NCBI GenBank assembly: GCA_964470845.1
Contig: CAYYEL010000003.1
Coordinates: 9,207-73,206, forward strand
Reading direction: 5' to 3'
DNA: 64,000 nucleotides
Source: HGM04593 sp964470845
GTDB lineage: Bacteria > Bacteroidota > Bacteroidia > Bacteroidales > Bacteroidaceae
Part shown: piece after piece, positions 25,453-34,040 of the stretch
Layout: each line of letters starts with the position of its first letter
Numbering within the stretch: position 1 is the stretch's first letter
Program-made: the position numbers and the translations under genes
Notes under the pieces: model-generated
What the model saw: the letters and a program-made list of their open reading frames with translations, nothing else
Databases searched by the model: none
What the model was told of the DNA's origin: nothing

Positions 25453-27150
25453 CAATTAAACACATTCAAAATGAATTTTAAGAAACTTTTGTTTTCTGCA
25501 TTCGTTGCAGTAATGGCCTTTGCGGGTACAGCCGTACAGGCACAATCGTTGTCCCCCTCTACAAAATGGCATTGGGACAAAGGTACAATAGTTGTTGAGA
25601 CACCCGAGCGTCCCGAGGGGCAGCAGCACGTATTAAGCCTTGCAGTTGCTCCCATCAAGACTGTACGCGTAGCATTCGTTGGTCTTGGAATGCGTGGTGA
25701 TGGTGCAGTTATTCGTTTCTGCCGTATCCCCGGTGTTGAGATTGTAGCTCTTTGCGACTACGAGTACAACCGTGCCGAGGAGTGCAATAAATTCTTGCGC
25801 GAGCAGGGCCTTATGCCTGCCGACATCTACTATGGCGAGAAGGGTTACGAGGAACTTTGCAAACGCCCCGACATCGACCTTGTTTACATTGCAGCCGACT
25901 GGAATCACCACTATCCTATCGCAAAGTTTGCGATGGAGAATGGCAAGCACGCAGCAATCGAAGTGCCTTCGGCAATGAACCTTGAGCAGTGCTGGAGCCT
26001 CATCAACCTTTCTGAGAAGACACGCCTCCACTGCTTCATCCTTGAGAACTGCTGCTACGACGACTATGAGATGAACGCTCTTGCTATGGTTCAGGACGGT
26101 GTATTCGGCGAGATTATCCGTGCCGAGGGTGCTTACATCCACAGCCTTGAGTGGTTCTGGGATGCTTACTGGAAAGACCCCGCTGACAACGACACAGACA
26201 ACCTCCACTGGCGTCTGAAATACAACAAGGAGAACCGTGGCGACCTTTACGCTACTCACGGCCTTGGCCCCGTTGCACAGTGCTTAGACATTCACCGTGG
26301 CGACCGCTTCACAACACTTGTAGCTATGGACACCGATCCTTTCTTCGGTAAAGAGCTCGTAAAAGAGAAAACCGGCAAGGATTGCAAAGAGTTCCGCAAT
26401 GGCGACCACACAACAACACTTATGCGTACAGCAAAGGGTAAGGTTGTTGAGATTCAGCACAATGTAATGACACCTCAGCCCTACAACCGTCTGTTCAAGC
26501 TCACCGGTACAAAGGGTTATGCAACAAAATATCCCGAGCCCAAGCTTGCTCTTTCGGGCGAGGCTCTTAAAGGCACAGGCGCACCTCAGGTTGACAACCT
26601 CAACGCTCACGGCTTTATGAGCGACGCACAGAAGGATGCTATGATGGCAAAATACTACCACCCCATCCTCAAAAAATACGTTGAGAAAGGTCGCGACCTT
26701 GGCCACGGCGGTATGGACTTTGTAATGGACTCACGTCTTGTATATTGCTTGCAGAATGGTCTGCCCCTTGATATGGACGTATATGATATGGCCGAGTGGT
26801 GCTGCCTTGCCGAGCTTGGCACATTGTCAATGGACAACAACTGCGCAGCCGTAACATTCCCCGACTTTACACGCGGACACTGGAACGAGCAGGCCGGTTA
26901 CAGACACGCATACGCTGCTCCCGAGGTTGAGGCTGCTACCGAGGCTGAGGCCGAGGCTTACAGCGCTGCACAGAAAGAGATTACAGCCAAGAAGAACCTT
27001 TGGGCTCTGTACGATGCAGTAAAGGCTGCCAAGGAAGCAGGCGATGCAAAGGCCGAGGCTAAGGCTCAGAAGAAACTCGACGCAGCTAAGACATCAGCCG
27101 ACAAGGCTATTGCAAAGGCTGTAAAGAAAGCTCTTGCTGCAAAGAAGTAA
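25423..27150 (+). CDS. GH109-like Gfo/Idh/MocA protein (alpha-N-acetylgalactosaminidase family) with charged C-terminal tail
   Basis: The true start is the ATG at 25471 (MNFKKLLFSAFVAVMAFAG); the 16 codons before it look like leader. Signal peptide cut near VQAQS, so exported. NAD-binding VAFVGLGMRGDGAVIRF, then NHHYPIAKFAMENGKHAAIE, and GDLYATHGLGPVAQCLDI, which is the GH109 signature. GH109 enzymes use a tightly bound NAD to cut alpha-GalNAc from glycans such as blood group A or mucin. The last 80 or so residues are an Ala/Lys/Glu-rich helical tail (AEAEAYSAAQKEI, AKAEAKAQKKLDAAK) not part of the enzyme fold. Rich in GCT and CTT codons, as if strongly expressed. Confidence 0.85.
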   Translation: MHIIINIINQQLNTFKMNFKKLLFSAFVAVMAFAGTAVQAQSLSPSTKWHWDKGTIVVETPERPEGQQHVLSLAVAPIKTVRVAFVGLGMRGDGAVIRFCRIPGVEIVALCDYEYNRAEECNKFLREQGLMPADIYYGEKGYEELCKRPDIDLVYIAADWNHHYPIAKFAMENGKHAAIEVPSAMNLEQCWSLINLSEKTRLHCFILENCCYDDYEMNALAMVQDGVFGEIIRAEGAYIHSLEWFWDAYWKDPADNDTDNLHWRLKYNKENRGDLYATHGLGPVAQCLDIHRGDRFTTLVAMDTDPFFGKELVKEKTGKDCKEFRNGDHTTTLMRTAKGKVVEIQHNVMTPQPYNRLFKLTGTKGYATKYPEPKLALSGEALKGTGAPQVDNLNAHGFMSDAQKDAMMAKYYHPILKKYVEKGRDLGHGGMDFVMDSRLVYCLQNGLPLDMDVYDMAEWCCLAELGTLSMDNNCAAVTFPDFTRGHWNEQAGYRHAYAAPEVEAATEAEAEAYSAAQKEITAKKNLWALYDAVKAAKEAGDAKAEAKAQKKLDAAKTSADKAIAKAVKKALAAKK

Positions 27151-27175
27151 TTTCTTTATTGAAATAAACGGTATA

Positions 27176-27207
27176 AAAATAAGCAGGCCTCAGGGCCTGC
27201 TTATTTT
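27176..27207. terminator. Terminator after GH109 gene
   Basis: Hairpin with arms AAATAAGCAGGCC and GGCCTGCTTATTT closing a short loop, followed by TTTTAT, 25 bases after the stop. Confidence 0.85.
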
Positions 27208-27426
27208 TATATAACCATTATCATTAAACACAAAAAAGAGGGGAATCATTTACTCCTTGTCGTCATTCTCATCGAACAAAGATACGTGCCTCGAAGATTT
27301 TCTCGTGTGCACACCGAGATTCGTACACCCGCCTTTTCATCATACCATCGACTAAGATTGCCTCTATCGAACACAAAAAAAATGTGGAGACAACAAAATC
27401 TCCACATTTTATACAGAATAACAGAA
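27208..27426. other. Gap between GH109 terminator and kbl
   Basis: About 220 bases. It holds the kbl terminator at 27379-27410. The rest has short open frames on the minus strand (a 40-codon tail with RWYDEKAGVRISVCTREN) that overlap no known gene; I cannot support any of them as real. Confidence 0.35.
27379..27410 (-). terminator. Terminator of kbl
   Basis: Arms AAAATGTGGAGA and TCTCCACATTTT with an eight-base loop; on the minus strand it is followed by a T-rich run and sits 17 bases past the kbl stop. Confidence 0.85.
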
Positions 27427-28617
27427 TTACTTAATAACACCAAGCTCCTTACCCACCTTGATAAAGGCAGCAATTGCGCGGTCGAGGTGCTCGGGTTCGT
27501 GTCCGGCCGACAGCTGCACACGGATGCGCGCCTGCCCCTTGGGAACAACAGGATAGTAGAAGCCTGTAACAAAGATACCCTCCTCGGCCATCTTAGCTGC
27601 AAAAATCTGCGACAGCTTAGCATCGTACAACATCACAGCACATATTGCCGATTGTGTAGGCTTAATATCGAATCCCGCAGCCAACATCTTATCGCGGAAG
27701 TAGTTTACATTAGCTTGAAGTTTATCGTGCAGAGCATCGCTCTCGCCAAGCATCTTAAACATCTCTATCGAAGCACCAACCACCGAAGGGGGCAACGAAT
27801 TTGAGAAAAGATAGGGACGCGAACGCTGACGGAGCATATCAATAATCTCCTTGCGGCCTGTGGTAAAGCCACCGACTGCACCACCAAAAGCCTTGCCCAA
27901 AGTACCTGTAAAAATATCAATGCGACCATAGCAATCGTACTGCTCGGCAACACCGTGGCCTGTTGCACCGACTACACCGGCCGAGTGGCTTTCATCGACC
28001 ATCACAAGAGCATCATATTTCTCGGCAAGGTCGCAGATTTTATCCATAGGAGCAACATTTCCATCCATTGAGAATACACCATCGGTAACGATTATACGGA
28101 AGCGCTGAGCCTGAGCCTCTTGCAGACAACGCTCAAGGTCGGCCATATCAGCATTAGCGTAACGGTAACGCTGAGCCTTACACAGACGCACACCGTCAAT
28201 GATTGAAGCGTGATTCAGTGAGTCGGAGATAATAGCATCCTCGGCTGTAAAAAGAGGCTCGAATACACCACCGTTAGCATCGAAGCAAGCAGCATACAGG
28301 ATAGTATCATCGGTTTTAAAATAATCGGCAATAGCCTTTTCGAGCACCTTATGTTGGTCTTGTGTACCACAAATAAAGCGCACCGATGACATTCCAAAGC
28401 CACGCTCTTTCATAGCCTCCTCGGCAGCTTTTATCAAGCGAGGATTGTTGGCCAATCCAAGATAGTTGTTCGCACAAAAATTAAGAGCCTTCGAGCCATC
28501 CTCAAGAGTAATCTCGGCTGCCTGCTGCGAGGCAATGTTACGCTCTCTCTTGTAGAGACCGGCCTCGTCAATTGCAGCAAGCTCATTCTGCAAATGCTGT
28601 TGAAATTTTCCGTACAT
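27427..28617 (-). CDS. kbl: 2-amino-3-ketobutyrate CoA ligase (glycine C-acetyltransferase)
   Basis: 396 residues, the normal length. PLP enzyme that splits 2-amino-3-ketobutyrate with CoA to glycine and acetyl-CoA. Motifs: FCANNYLGLANNPRLI, GFGMSSVRFICGTQD, VTDGVFSMDGNVAPMD, MVDESHSAGVVGATGHG and the PLP lysine in TGTLGKAFGGAVGG. The divergent neighbour is threonine dehydrogenase, which makes its substrate, so together they degrade threonine. Confidence 0.95.
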   Translation of the reverse strand: MYGKFQQHLQNELAAIDEAGLYKRERNIASQQAAEITLEDGSKALNFCANNYLGLANNPRLIKAAEEAMKERGFGMSSVRFICGTQDQHKVLEKAIADYFKTDDTILYAACFDANGGVFEPLFTAEDAIISDSLNHASIIDGVRLCKAQRYRYANADMADLERCLQEAQAQRFRIIVTDGVFSMDGNVAPMDKICDLAEKYDALVMVDESHSAGVVGATGHGVAEQYDCYGRIDIFTGTLGKAFGGAVGGFTTGRKEIIDMLRQRSRPYLFSNSLPPSVVGASIEMFKMLGESDALHDKLQANVNYFRDKMLAAGFDIKPTQSAICAVMLYDAKLSQIFAAKMAEEGIFVTGFYYPVVPKGQARIRVQLSAGHEPEHLDRAIAAFIKVGKELGVIK

Positions 28618-28871
28618 AGTTGTATTTTAATTTAATTAAGGTTTAATCTAAAAAAAGAACATCTGTTTCAATGTGCGAAGATACTCTTTTTTGCAAAAAA
28701 CAATACTATTTTACAACAAAAAAACAAAGTTTTTTAATATTACAAAAAAAATGCCAAAGCAGATGGCAATAAAAAAAAATAGATGTATATTCGCAGTAGT
28801 TTTTTAAAATAAAAGACAATAAAAACGACAATCAAAAACCGACTAACAAATTTAAAACTCTGATAACCAAA

Positions 28872-29828
28872 ATGAAAAATGTTCTCATCATCGGTTCAAC
28901 CGGGCAAATCGGTTCCGAGCTTACAATGACATTACGCAAACAGATTCCGGACGGAAACATAGTAGCAGGCTATATTCGTGGAGCAGAGCCTAAAGGCGAA
29001 TTATTAGAGAGCGGCCCCTCGGCCATAGCAAATGTATGCGACGCGGCACAGCTTGCCGAGGTTGTATCCAAATACAAGATTGACACAATCTACAACCTTG
29101 CAGCACTGCTCTCGGCAGTTGCCGAGGCTAAACCACTGCTTGCGTGGGACATTCAAATGAACGGACTTATCAATATTCTTGAGATTGCACGTGAAAAGAA
29201 GTGCGCAGTATTTACCCCCAGCTCAATAGGTTCGTTCGGCCCTAACACCCCACGTATAAACACCCCGCAGGACACCATTCAACGTCCTCGCACAATGTAT
29301 GGCGTAACAAAGGTGGCAACCGAGCTTCTGAGCGATTATTATTTCACAAAATACGGTGTTGACACACGCGCCGTGCGTTTCCCCGGCCTCATCTCAAATG
29401 TAACCCTTCCCGGTGGCGGAACAACCGACTATGCAGTAGAAATATATTATGCAGCAGTAAAAGGTGAAGATTTTGCCTGCCCCATCAAGGCCGGAACATT
29501 TATGGATATGATGTATATGCCCGATGCTCTTAAAGCAGCCATCGACATTATGAATGCCGACCCCTCGCGCCTTGTTCACCGAAACGCATTTAATGTAGCC
29601 TCAATGAGTTTCGACCCCGAGATTATAAAGAACGCCATCCTTAAATACATCCCCGACTTTAAGATGCACTACGTTGACGACCCTGTACGTCAGGCCATTG
29701 CCGAGTCGTGGCCCGACAAGATGGACGACAGTTGCGCACGCGAAGAGTGGGATTGGGCTCCCTCGTACGACCTCGACAGTATGACTGTTGATATGATTAA
29801 GGTTCTGCGCGAACGCTACGGAAAGTAA
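28872..29828 (+). CDS. L-threonine 3-dehydrogenase, short-chain (SDR) type
   Basis: 318 residues. Extended SDR fold: NAD-binding IIGSTGQIGSEL, SSIGSFGPNTPR, catalytic YGVTK, and FPGLISNVTLPGGGTTDYAV. This is the NAD-epimerase-like threonine dehydrogenase of Bacteroidota rather than the zinc-dependent E. coli Tdh. It oxidises threonine to 2-amino-3-ketobutyrate. Divergent from kbl, the next enzyme, across 254 bases of AT-rich sequence with minus-strand boxes such as TATCTTCG near 28676. Confidence 0.9.
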   Translation: MKNVLIIGSTGQIGSELTMTLRKQIPDGNIVAGYIRGAEPKGELLESGPSAIANVCDAAQLAEVVSKYKIDTIYNLAALLSAVAEAKPLLAWDIQMNGLINILEIAREKKCAVFTPSSIGSFGPNTPRINTPQDTIQRPRTMYGVTKVATELLSDYYFTKYGVDTRAVRFPGLISNVTLPGGGTTDYAVEIYYAAVKGEDFACPIKAGTFMDMMYMPDALKAAIDIMNADPSRLVHRNAFNVASMSFDPEIIKNAILKYIPDFKMHYVDDPVRQAIAESWPDKMDDSCAREEWDWAPSYDLDSMTVDMIKVLRERYGK

Positions 29829-29865
29829 TTTATTCGTGCAAAGACACTCAACCGACTGAGATATA

Positions 29866-29912
29866 ATAAATCAAGGGCTGACCCACTTAAAGAGGTCAGC
29901 CCTTGATTTATA
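29866..29912. terminator. Bidirectional terminator between tdh and nadA
   Basis: Arms TAAATCAAGGGCTGACC and GGTCAGCCCTTGATTTA with a short loop, flanked by TATA-rich ends, between converging genes. Confidence 0.85.
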
Positions 29913-29928
29913 TAATATCACATTGGAA

Positions 29929-30921
29929 TTATTTCTTTATCTTCGCCGATATTTCGAGCATTCGTTCAATGGGTAATTTTGCTCTTTCGCGCAACTGCTC
30001 GTCGAGTTCGACACAGGGCCACTCGTATTTGAGACAGTTATACAATTTTTCAAGAGTATTCAGGCGCATATAGGCACACTCGTTGCAAGCACAGCTACCG
30101 CTCATCGGTGGCACCGGAATAAAAGTCTTATCGGGACAACGTTTCTGCATTTCGTGCAGAATACCACTCTCGGTTGCCACAATAAATGTATCGCTTGTAT
30201 CATTCTGTGCAAAGGTCAATATTGCAGCTGTCGAACCCACGTAGTCGGCAAGAGCAAGCACACTGCCCTTACACTCGGGATGGGCAAGTACCTTTGCATT
30301 GGGATTCTCCTCTTTAAGCTTCACAATTTTCTCGACCGAGAATTGCTCGTGAACGTGGCAACCGCCGTTCCACAAGAGCATATTGCGCCCGGTAACAGCA
30401 TTCAGATAACTGCCGAGATTCTTGTCGGGTGCAAAAATTATCTTCTCGTCGGCGGGCAGGCTATCGACAATCTCGCGGGCGTTAGACGAGGTTACAACAA
30501 TATCGGTGTGCGCCTTAACTGCTGCCGATGTATTAACATAAGCAAGCACCTTGTAGCCCGGATGTTGCTCTTTGAATTTTGCAAGCTCGTCGGCCGGACA
30601 ACTATCGGCAAGCGAACAACCTGCACCAAGATCGGGCAAAAGTACCTTTTTATCGGGGCACAGAATTTTGTTTGTCTCGGCCATAAAATGCACGCCGCAC
30701 ATCACTATAATATCGGCAGTGGTTTTTGCAGCCTGCTGCGCAAGGGCAAGGCTGTCGCCTACAAAATCGGCAACATCCTGAATCTCGTCGCGTGTATAAT
30801 AGTGTCCCATTATAACAGCGTTCTTCTCGGCACACAGACGGCGTATCTCGGCCTTTAAGTCAATATCCGTCGGAACAGGCTCATCAATATAGCCTTTCTC
30901 TATCCATTCACTCTTTATCAT
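29929..30921 (-). CDS. nadA: Quinolinate synthase A
   Basis: 330 residues from the ATG at 30921. The frame extends 20 codons further, but a TTACCTTTGCG promoter box lies inside that stretch, so the shorter start is preferred. NadA condenses iminoaspartate and dihydroxyacetone phosphate to quinolinate for NAD synthesis using a 4Fe-4S cluster. Cluster cysteines: MCGVHFMAETNK, HPECKGSVLA and GSCACNECAYMRLNT. nadB and nadC are not in the window. Confidence 0.93.
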   Translation of the reverse strand: MIKSEWIEKGYIDEPVPTDIDLKAEIRRLCAEKNAVIMGHYYTRDEIQDVADFVGDSLALAQQAAKTTADIIVMCGVHFMAETNKILCPDKKVLLPDLGAGCSLADSCPADELAKFKEQHPGYKVLAYVNTSAAVKAHTDIVVTSSNAREIVDSLPADEKIIFAPDKNLGSYLNAVTGRNMLLWNGGCHVHEQFSVEKIVKLKEENPNAKVLAHPECKGSVLALADYVGSTAAILTFAQNDTSDTFIVATESGILHEMQKRCPDKTFIPVPPMSGSCACNECAYMRLNTLEKLYNCLKYEWPCVELDEQLRERAKLPIERMLEISAKIKK

Positions 30922-30939
30922 AGATTGTATATTTATTTT

Positions 30940-30950
30940 AGCGCAAAGGT
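30940..30950 (-). promoter_or_regulatory. Promoter box deciding the nadA start
   Basis: TTACCTTTGCG on the minus strand, a good -7 box. Transcription from here would begin downstream of the longer candidate start and leave only a short leader to the ATG at 30921. Confidence 0.6.
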
Positions 30951-30990
30951 AATGAAAATCCCGAACAACAATTTCACTCATTATATTTTT

Positions 30991-31536
30991 TTACAGATTC
31001 ATCGAAAAATGCACTCCGCAGCCACCGTCAGGCAGGGCAAATGGAGCAAAAGAGATATTATGTTCGCGAGCATAAGGAGTTGCAAGCACTATTGCACTTG
31101 TCGTGCCTATTGCAGCACCGGCAAGCACATCCCAAAAATCGTGCTGCTTACAAAAGATGCGTCCCCACCCCACGTAAGCAGCCACAGCATACGCCGGGGC
31201 ACCCCACCTCCAGCCATAGCGTTGTTGCAGAAACGAAGCACCGATAAAGGCAATCCCCGTATGGTTCGAGGGAAAAGAGTGATTGTCGCTTCCATCGGGA
31301 CGCCGCTTATCTATCGTATATTTAAGAAGATAAGTAGTTACGACAGTTGCCGCCCCCGCCTCAAGATGTTGCAACAGCCCCTTATAGTCGCCTTTGGCAA
31401 GAGAGGCGACACCACCTGTTGCCGATGGCAGAAACATCAGAATATCGGTTGAAGTCTCGACCGCACTGCGGCTCTGCGCACCCGACGCACCTGCTAACGA
31501 AAGAAAAAACAAAAATGATAATATTCTTTTCATCAT
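30991..31536 (-). CDS. PAP2-family phosphatase with signal peptide
   Basis: 181 residues from the ATG at 31536 (a second ATG is at 31533). Signal peptide RILSFLFFLSLAGASGA. All three PAP2 motifs are present: K-x6-RP in KYTIDKRRP, PSNH in SFPSNHTG, and R-x5-H-x3-D in GRIFCKQHDFWDV. Acts on lipid phosphates or pyrophosphates facing the periplasm; which one cannot be told. The frame can be read upstream to 31617 but that part lacks support. Precedes nadA on the same strand, 69 bases apart. Confidence 0.8.
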   Translation of the reverse strand: MMKRILSFLFFLSLAGASGAQSRSAVETSTDILMFLPSATGGVASLAKGDYKGLLQHLEAGAATVVTTYLLKYTIDKRRPDGSDNHSFPSNHTGIAFIGASFLQQRYGWRWGAPAYAVAAYVGWGRIFCKQHDFWDVLAGAAIGTTSAIVLATPYAREHNISFAPFALPDGGCGVHFSMNL

Positions 31537-31856
31537 TCCAAGGAGATTACTAAAAAAAATTGCGACACCCGCAACAGCCCTCAAAATATACAGAAACAAC
31601 GCCTGCCTGACAACCATTAGAAAGGGTAAAAAATTCTTTACTCATTTTAATATTGCATCCACAATAGCACTTTTTCATTATACATTTTAATATTGCAAAT
31701 ATATCAATTGATATTATACATCAAAGTTTACAATAATTAAATTTTGCTAATTATTATGCAAGACAACAAAAAAAGCCCTTAAAAAGCAACTAATTACTAA
31801 GCAAATGATTATTTTTGCAGAAAATATCCAAAAAAAACATAAAAAAACATATTTAT

Positions 31857-33131
31857 ATGAAATTACGTTACACAATCTACTCATTGGCAGCCGCACTATT
31901 TATGATGACAGCCTGTACAAGCGAGAATGACGCATTCAATCTTGACAGCAAGAATAATGCAATGCAACAACAGAAAATCACATTCCCCGAGGAGGACGAT
32001 TCAAGACCACTCACAGGAAAAACCTACATTATGGTGCGCACCATCTTGCAAAATGCCCCCAGTTACGAATTTGCAAAGACACTGGCCAAGATTGAAATCA
32101 CCGAAGAGCAATACAACGAGATTGCAGCATTTACCGATGAGTTGGTCAGCGGAAAAGAGACAAACTTAGACAGATATAAAACTGTATTCAGCTGGATTAC
32201 AGGCAATGTAAAATATGCACAAGGCTGGGTAGATAACGACCCCTACGCTGTATTTAAAAACAAAGAGGCCATTTGTCAAGGTTACGCCGACCTGCTCACC
32301 GTGATGATGCACTCACAAGGAATCCCCTGCTTCACAATTAACGGCGAGCTTTATCAGCCGGGCTACGAAAATTGGCTTATAGGCGGCCACGCTTGGAACT
32401 ACGTATATACAGGCGAGGAGGGCACAGTAGATGTAAAAAGCTGGCGCGTGAGCGACCCCACCAACGGCGGCGACTTCAGCATTGCATCATCGGGTTCATA
32501 CGGCCATCTGCGTCCTACAGTAATTACCATACCCGTATATGAAGATGAGAATTTCCAATACAATTTCGAAGAGTCGCAGCTCAATATTTACAGCATAAAG
32601 AGCAAAGATACACAAGTGGTAATACCCTACAGTGTAAACAAACTGAAAATCACATCACTCAACCCTCAAAAGGCGACCCCCGAGGAGGTTAAAGAAATTT
32701 ACATTGGAAAGAACATAACATCACTCGGAAACAATTTCGTCGGCCTCTCAATAAATGCGTCTAAAGTCGAGAATTTCTATATCGACCCCGAGAACACCGC
32801 AATGGAAAGTTTCTCAAGCGTTATCTACAAAAAGAATGGCAGCAACTACGAGATATATCTTGTAGCACCCCAAGCAACCTCAATTGAGTTGAAGCCTATC
32901 GCGTCGTTCGACAAAGAGAGCAAGCTAAAGAACCTAAACAATTTAGAGAGCATCGTATTTGTACCCGGCACAAAGAGCATAGGTGCGTGGACTGTTGAGA
33001 ATTGCCCCAACCTGCACACTGCTTACATTCCCGAGGACACCAACGTAGATAGTGGAGCATTCAGCGGCGTTGCAAGCAATTTTAAAATTATACGTGGCAA
33101 CTACACCAATATTCCTCAAATAAAATATTAA
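31857..33131 (+). CDS. Lipoprotein with transglutaminase-like and BspA-type LRR domains
   Basis: 424 residues. Lipoprotein signal with MMTAC. Transglutaminase-like core (about 95-230) with a complete triad: Cys in EAICQGYADLL, His in GGHAWNYVY and Asp in WRVSDPTNG. The C-terminal 190 residues are leucine-rich repeats of the LRR_5 kind (VKEIYIGKNITSLGNNF, LNNLESIVFVPGTKSIGAW). Such proteins may act as cysteine peptidases or cross-linkers at the cell surface. Start chosen at 31857 for the signal peptide; 14 codons upstream are open but hydrophilic. A 240-base AT-rich gap precedes it. Confidence 0.78.
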   Translation: MKLRYTIYSLAAALFMMTACTSENDAFNLDSKNNAMQQQKITFPEEDDSRPLTGKTYIMVRTILQNAPSYEFAKTLAKIEITEEQYNEIAAFTDELVSGKETNLDRYKTVFSWITGNVKYAQGWVDNDPYAVFKNKEAICQGYADLLTVMMHSQGIPCFTINGELYQPGYENWLIGGHAWNYVYTGEEGTVDVKSWRVSDPTNGGDFSIASSGSYGHLRPTVITIPVYEDENFQYNFEESQLNIYSIKSKDTQVVIPYSVNKLKITSLNPQKATPEEVKEIYIGKNITSLGNNFVGLSINASKVENFYIDPENTAMESFSSVIYKKNGSNYEIYLVAPQATSIELKPIASFDKESKLKNLNNLESIVFVPGTKSIGAWTVENCPNLHTAYIPEDTNVDSGAFSGVASNFKIIRGNYTNIPQIKY

Positions 33132-33145
33132 AACCCACCATAAAC

Positions 33146-33187
33146 ACACAATAATGGGACGCAGAAAGCTGCGTCCCATTATTGTGT
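33146..33187. terminator. Terminator after the transglutaminase-LRR gene
   Basis: Nineteen-base perfect arms (ACACAATAATGGGACGCAG and complement) with a four-base loop. Confidence 0.85.
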
Positions 33188-33261
33188 TTGTGCAAAGCCT
33201 GCTTTACAATGAACAAATCAAGAAGTGCATAAATTTCTTTTATAAAAAGGAAAAATATACC

Positions 33262-33355
33262 TATCTTTGCTGTAAACAGCGAAGATTGTCTGCACTCGTT
33301 GTGTAAAATATTGAAGTAAACTTCATATTTTCCGCTCGTTTGTCGTTATCTTTGC
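33262..33355 (+). repeat. Dispersed two-hairpin repeat, copy A
   Basis: 94 bases, 92 identical to copy B at 62481. It starts and ends with the -7-like box TATCTTTGC. Inside lie hairpin 2 (33264-33286, arms around GCTGT/ACAGC) and hairpin 1 (33304-33331, arms around GAAGT/ACTTC with a one-base bulge), separated by CTGCACTCG. The terminal box lies 50 bases before the TRIC-type gene and is its probable promoter. Confidence 0.85.
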
Positions 33356-33405
33356 GGTGAACCGCAAAAATTTACTACTGCCGGAAATTACAACTATATA
33401 CAACA

Positions 33406-34032
33406 ATGGATATTACAATGCCCACATTTGTACAAATTATTGAGTTCTTAGGAACATTTGCATTCGCAATAAGTGGAATACGCTTGGCCTCGGCCAAGCA
33501 ATTCGATTGGTTCGGAGCGTACGTGGTTGGAATGGCTACAGCCGTTGGAGGCGGTACGTTTCGAGATATGATGCTCGGCACCACCCCATTTTGGATGACC
33601 GACTCTATTTATCTTATCTGTTCGGGACTTGCGCTATTATGCGTTATTATGTTCAGTAAATATCTCATACGCCTGAACAACACATTCTTCATTTTTGACG
33701 CCATAGGTCTTGCTCTTTTTGCAATAGTCGGCATACAAAAGACACTCGACTTTGGTTATCCTCTTTGGGTTGCAATAATTATGGGTACAATGACCGGTGC
33801 TGCCGGCGGAGTTATCCGCGATGTATTTATAAATGAAATACCACTTATCTTCCGCAAGGAGATTTATGCAATGGCCTGTGTCATTGGCGGTGTTGTGTTC
33901 GGAGTTTGCGACTTTCTTGAGTTTAACACCGTTGTTACACACATAATGTGCGGTACTACTGTATTTCTCACACGAATCCTTGCTGTTAAATATCACATCT
34001 GTCTGCCAATATTAAAAGGCGACGAAAATTAA
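33406..34032 (+). CDS. TRIC-type cation channel family protein (UPF0126/YadS-like)
   Basis: 208 residues, two repeated halves of three membrane segments. Both halves carry the family glycine signature: GTFAFAISGIRLASAKQFDW with AVGGGTFRDMML, and FAIVGIQKTLDFGYPLW with GAAGGVIRDVFINEIP. Bacterial members form trimeric potassium-permeable channels in the inner membrane; some are linked to glycine uptake. Reads into the GH20 gene after only 8 bases, an unusual partnership. Promoter lies in the repeat upstream. Confidence 0.88.
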   Translation: MDITMPTFVQIIEFLGTFAFAISGIRLASAKQFDWFGAYVVGMATAVGGGTFRDMMLGTTPFWMTDSIYLICSGLALLCVIMFSKYLIRLNNTFFIFDAIGLALFAIVGIQKTLDFGYPLWVAIIMGTMTGAAGGVIRDVFINEIPLIFRKEIYAMACVIGGVVFGVCDFLEFNTVVTHIMCGTTVFLTRILAVKYHICLPILKGDEN

Positions 34033-34040
34033 GCACAACA

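Noticed and set aside
27246..27623. 125-codon minus-strand frame overlapping the kbl 3' end
   Set aside because: Most of it is a frame shadow of kbl and the remaining 40 codons lie beyond the kbl terminator without a start signal.
30922..30981. Longer nadA start
   Set aside because: A good promoter box lies inside this stretch, so it would not be transcribed with the gene.
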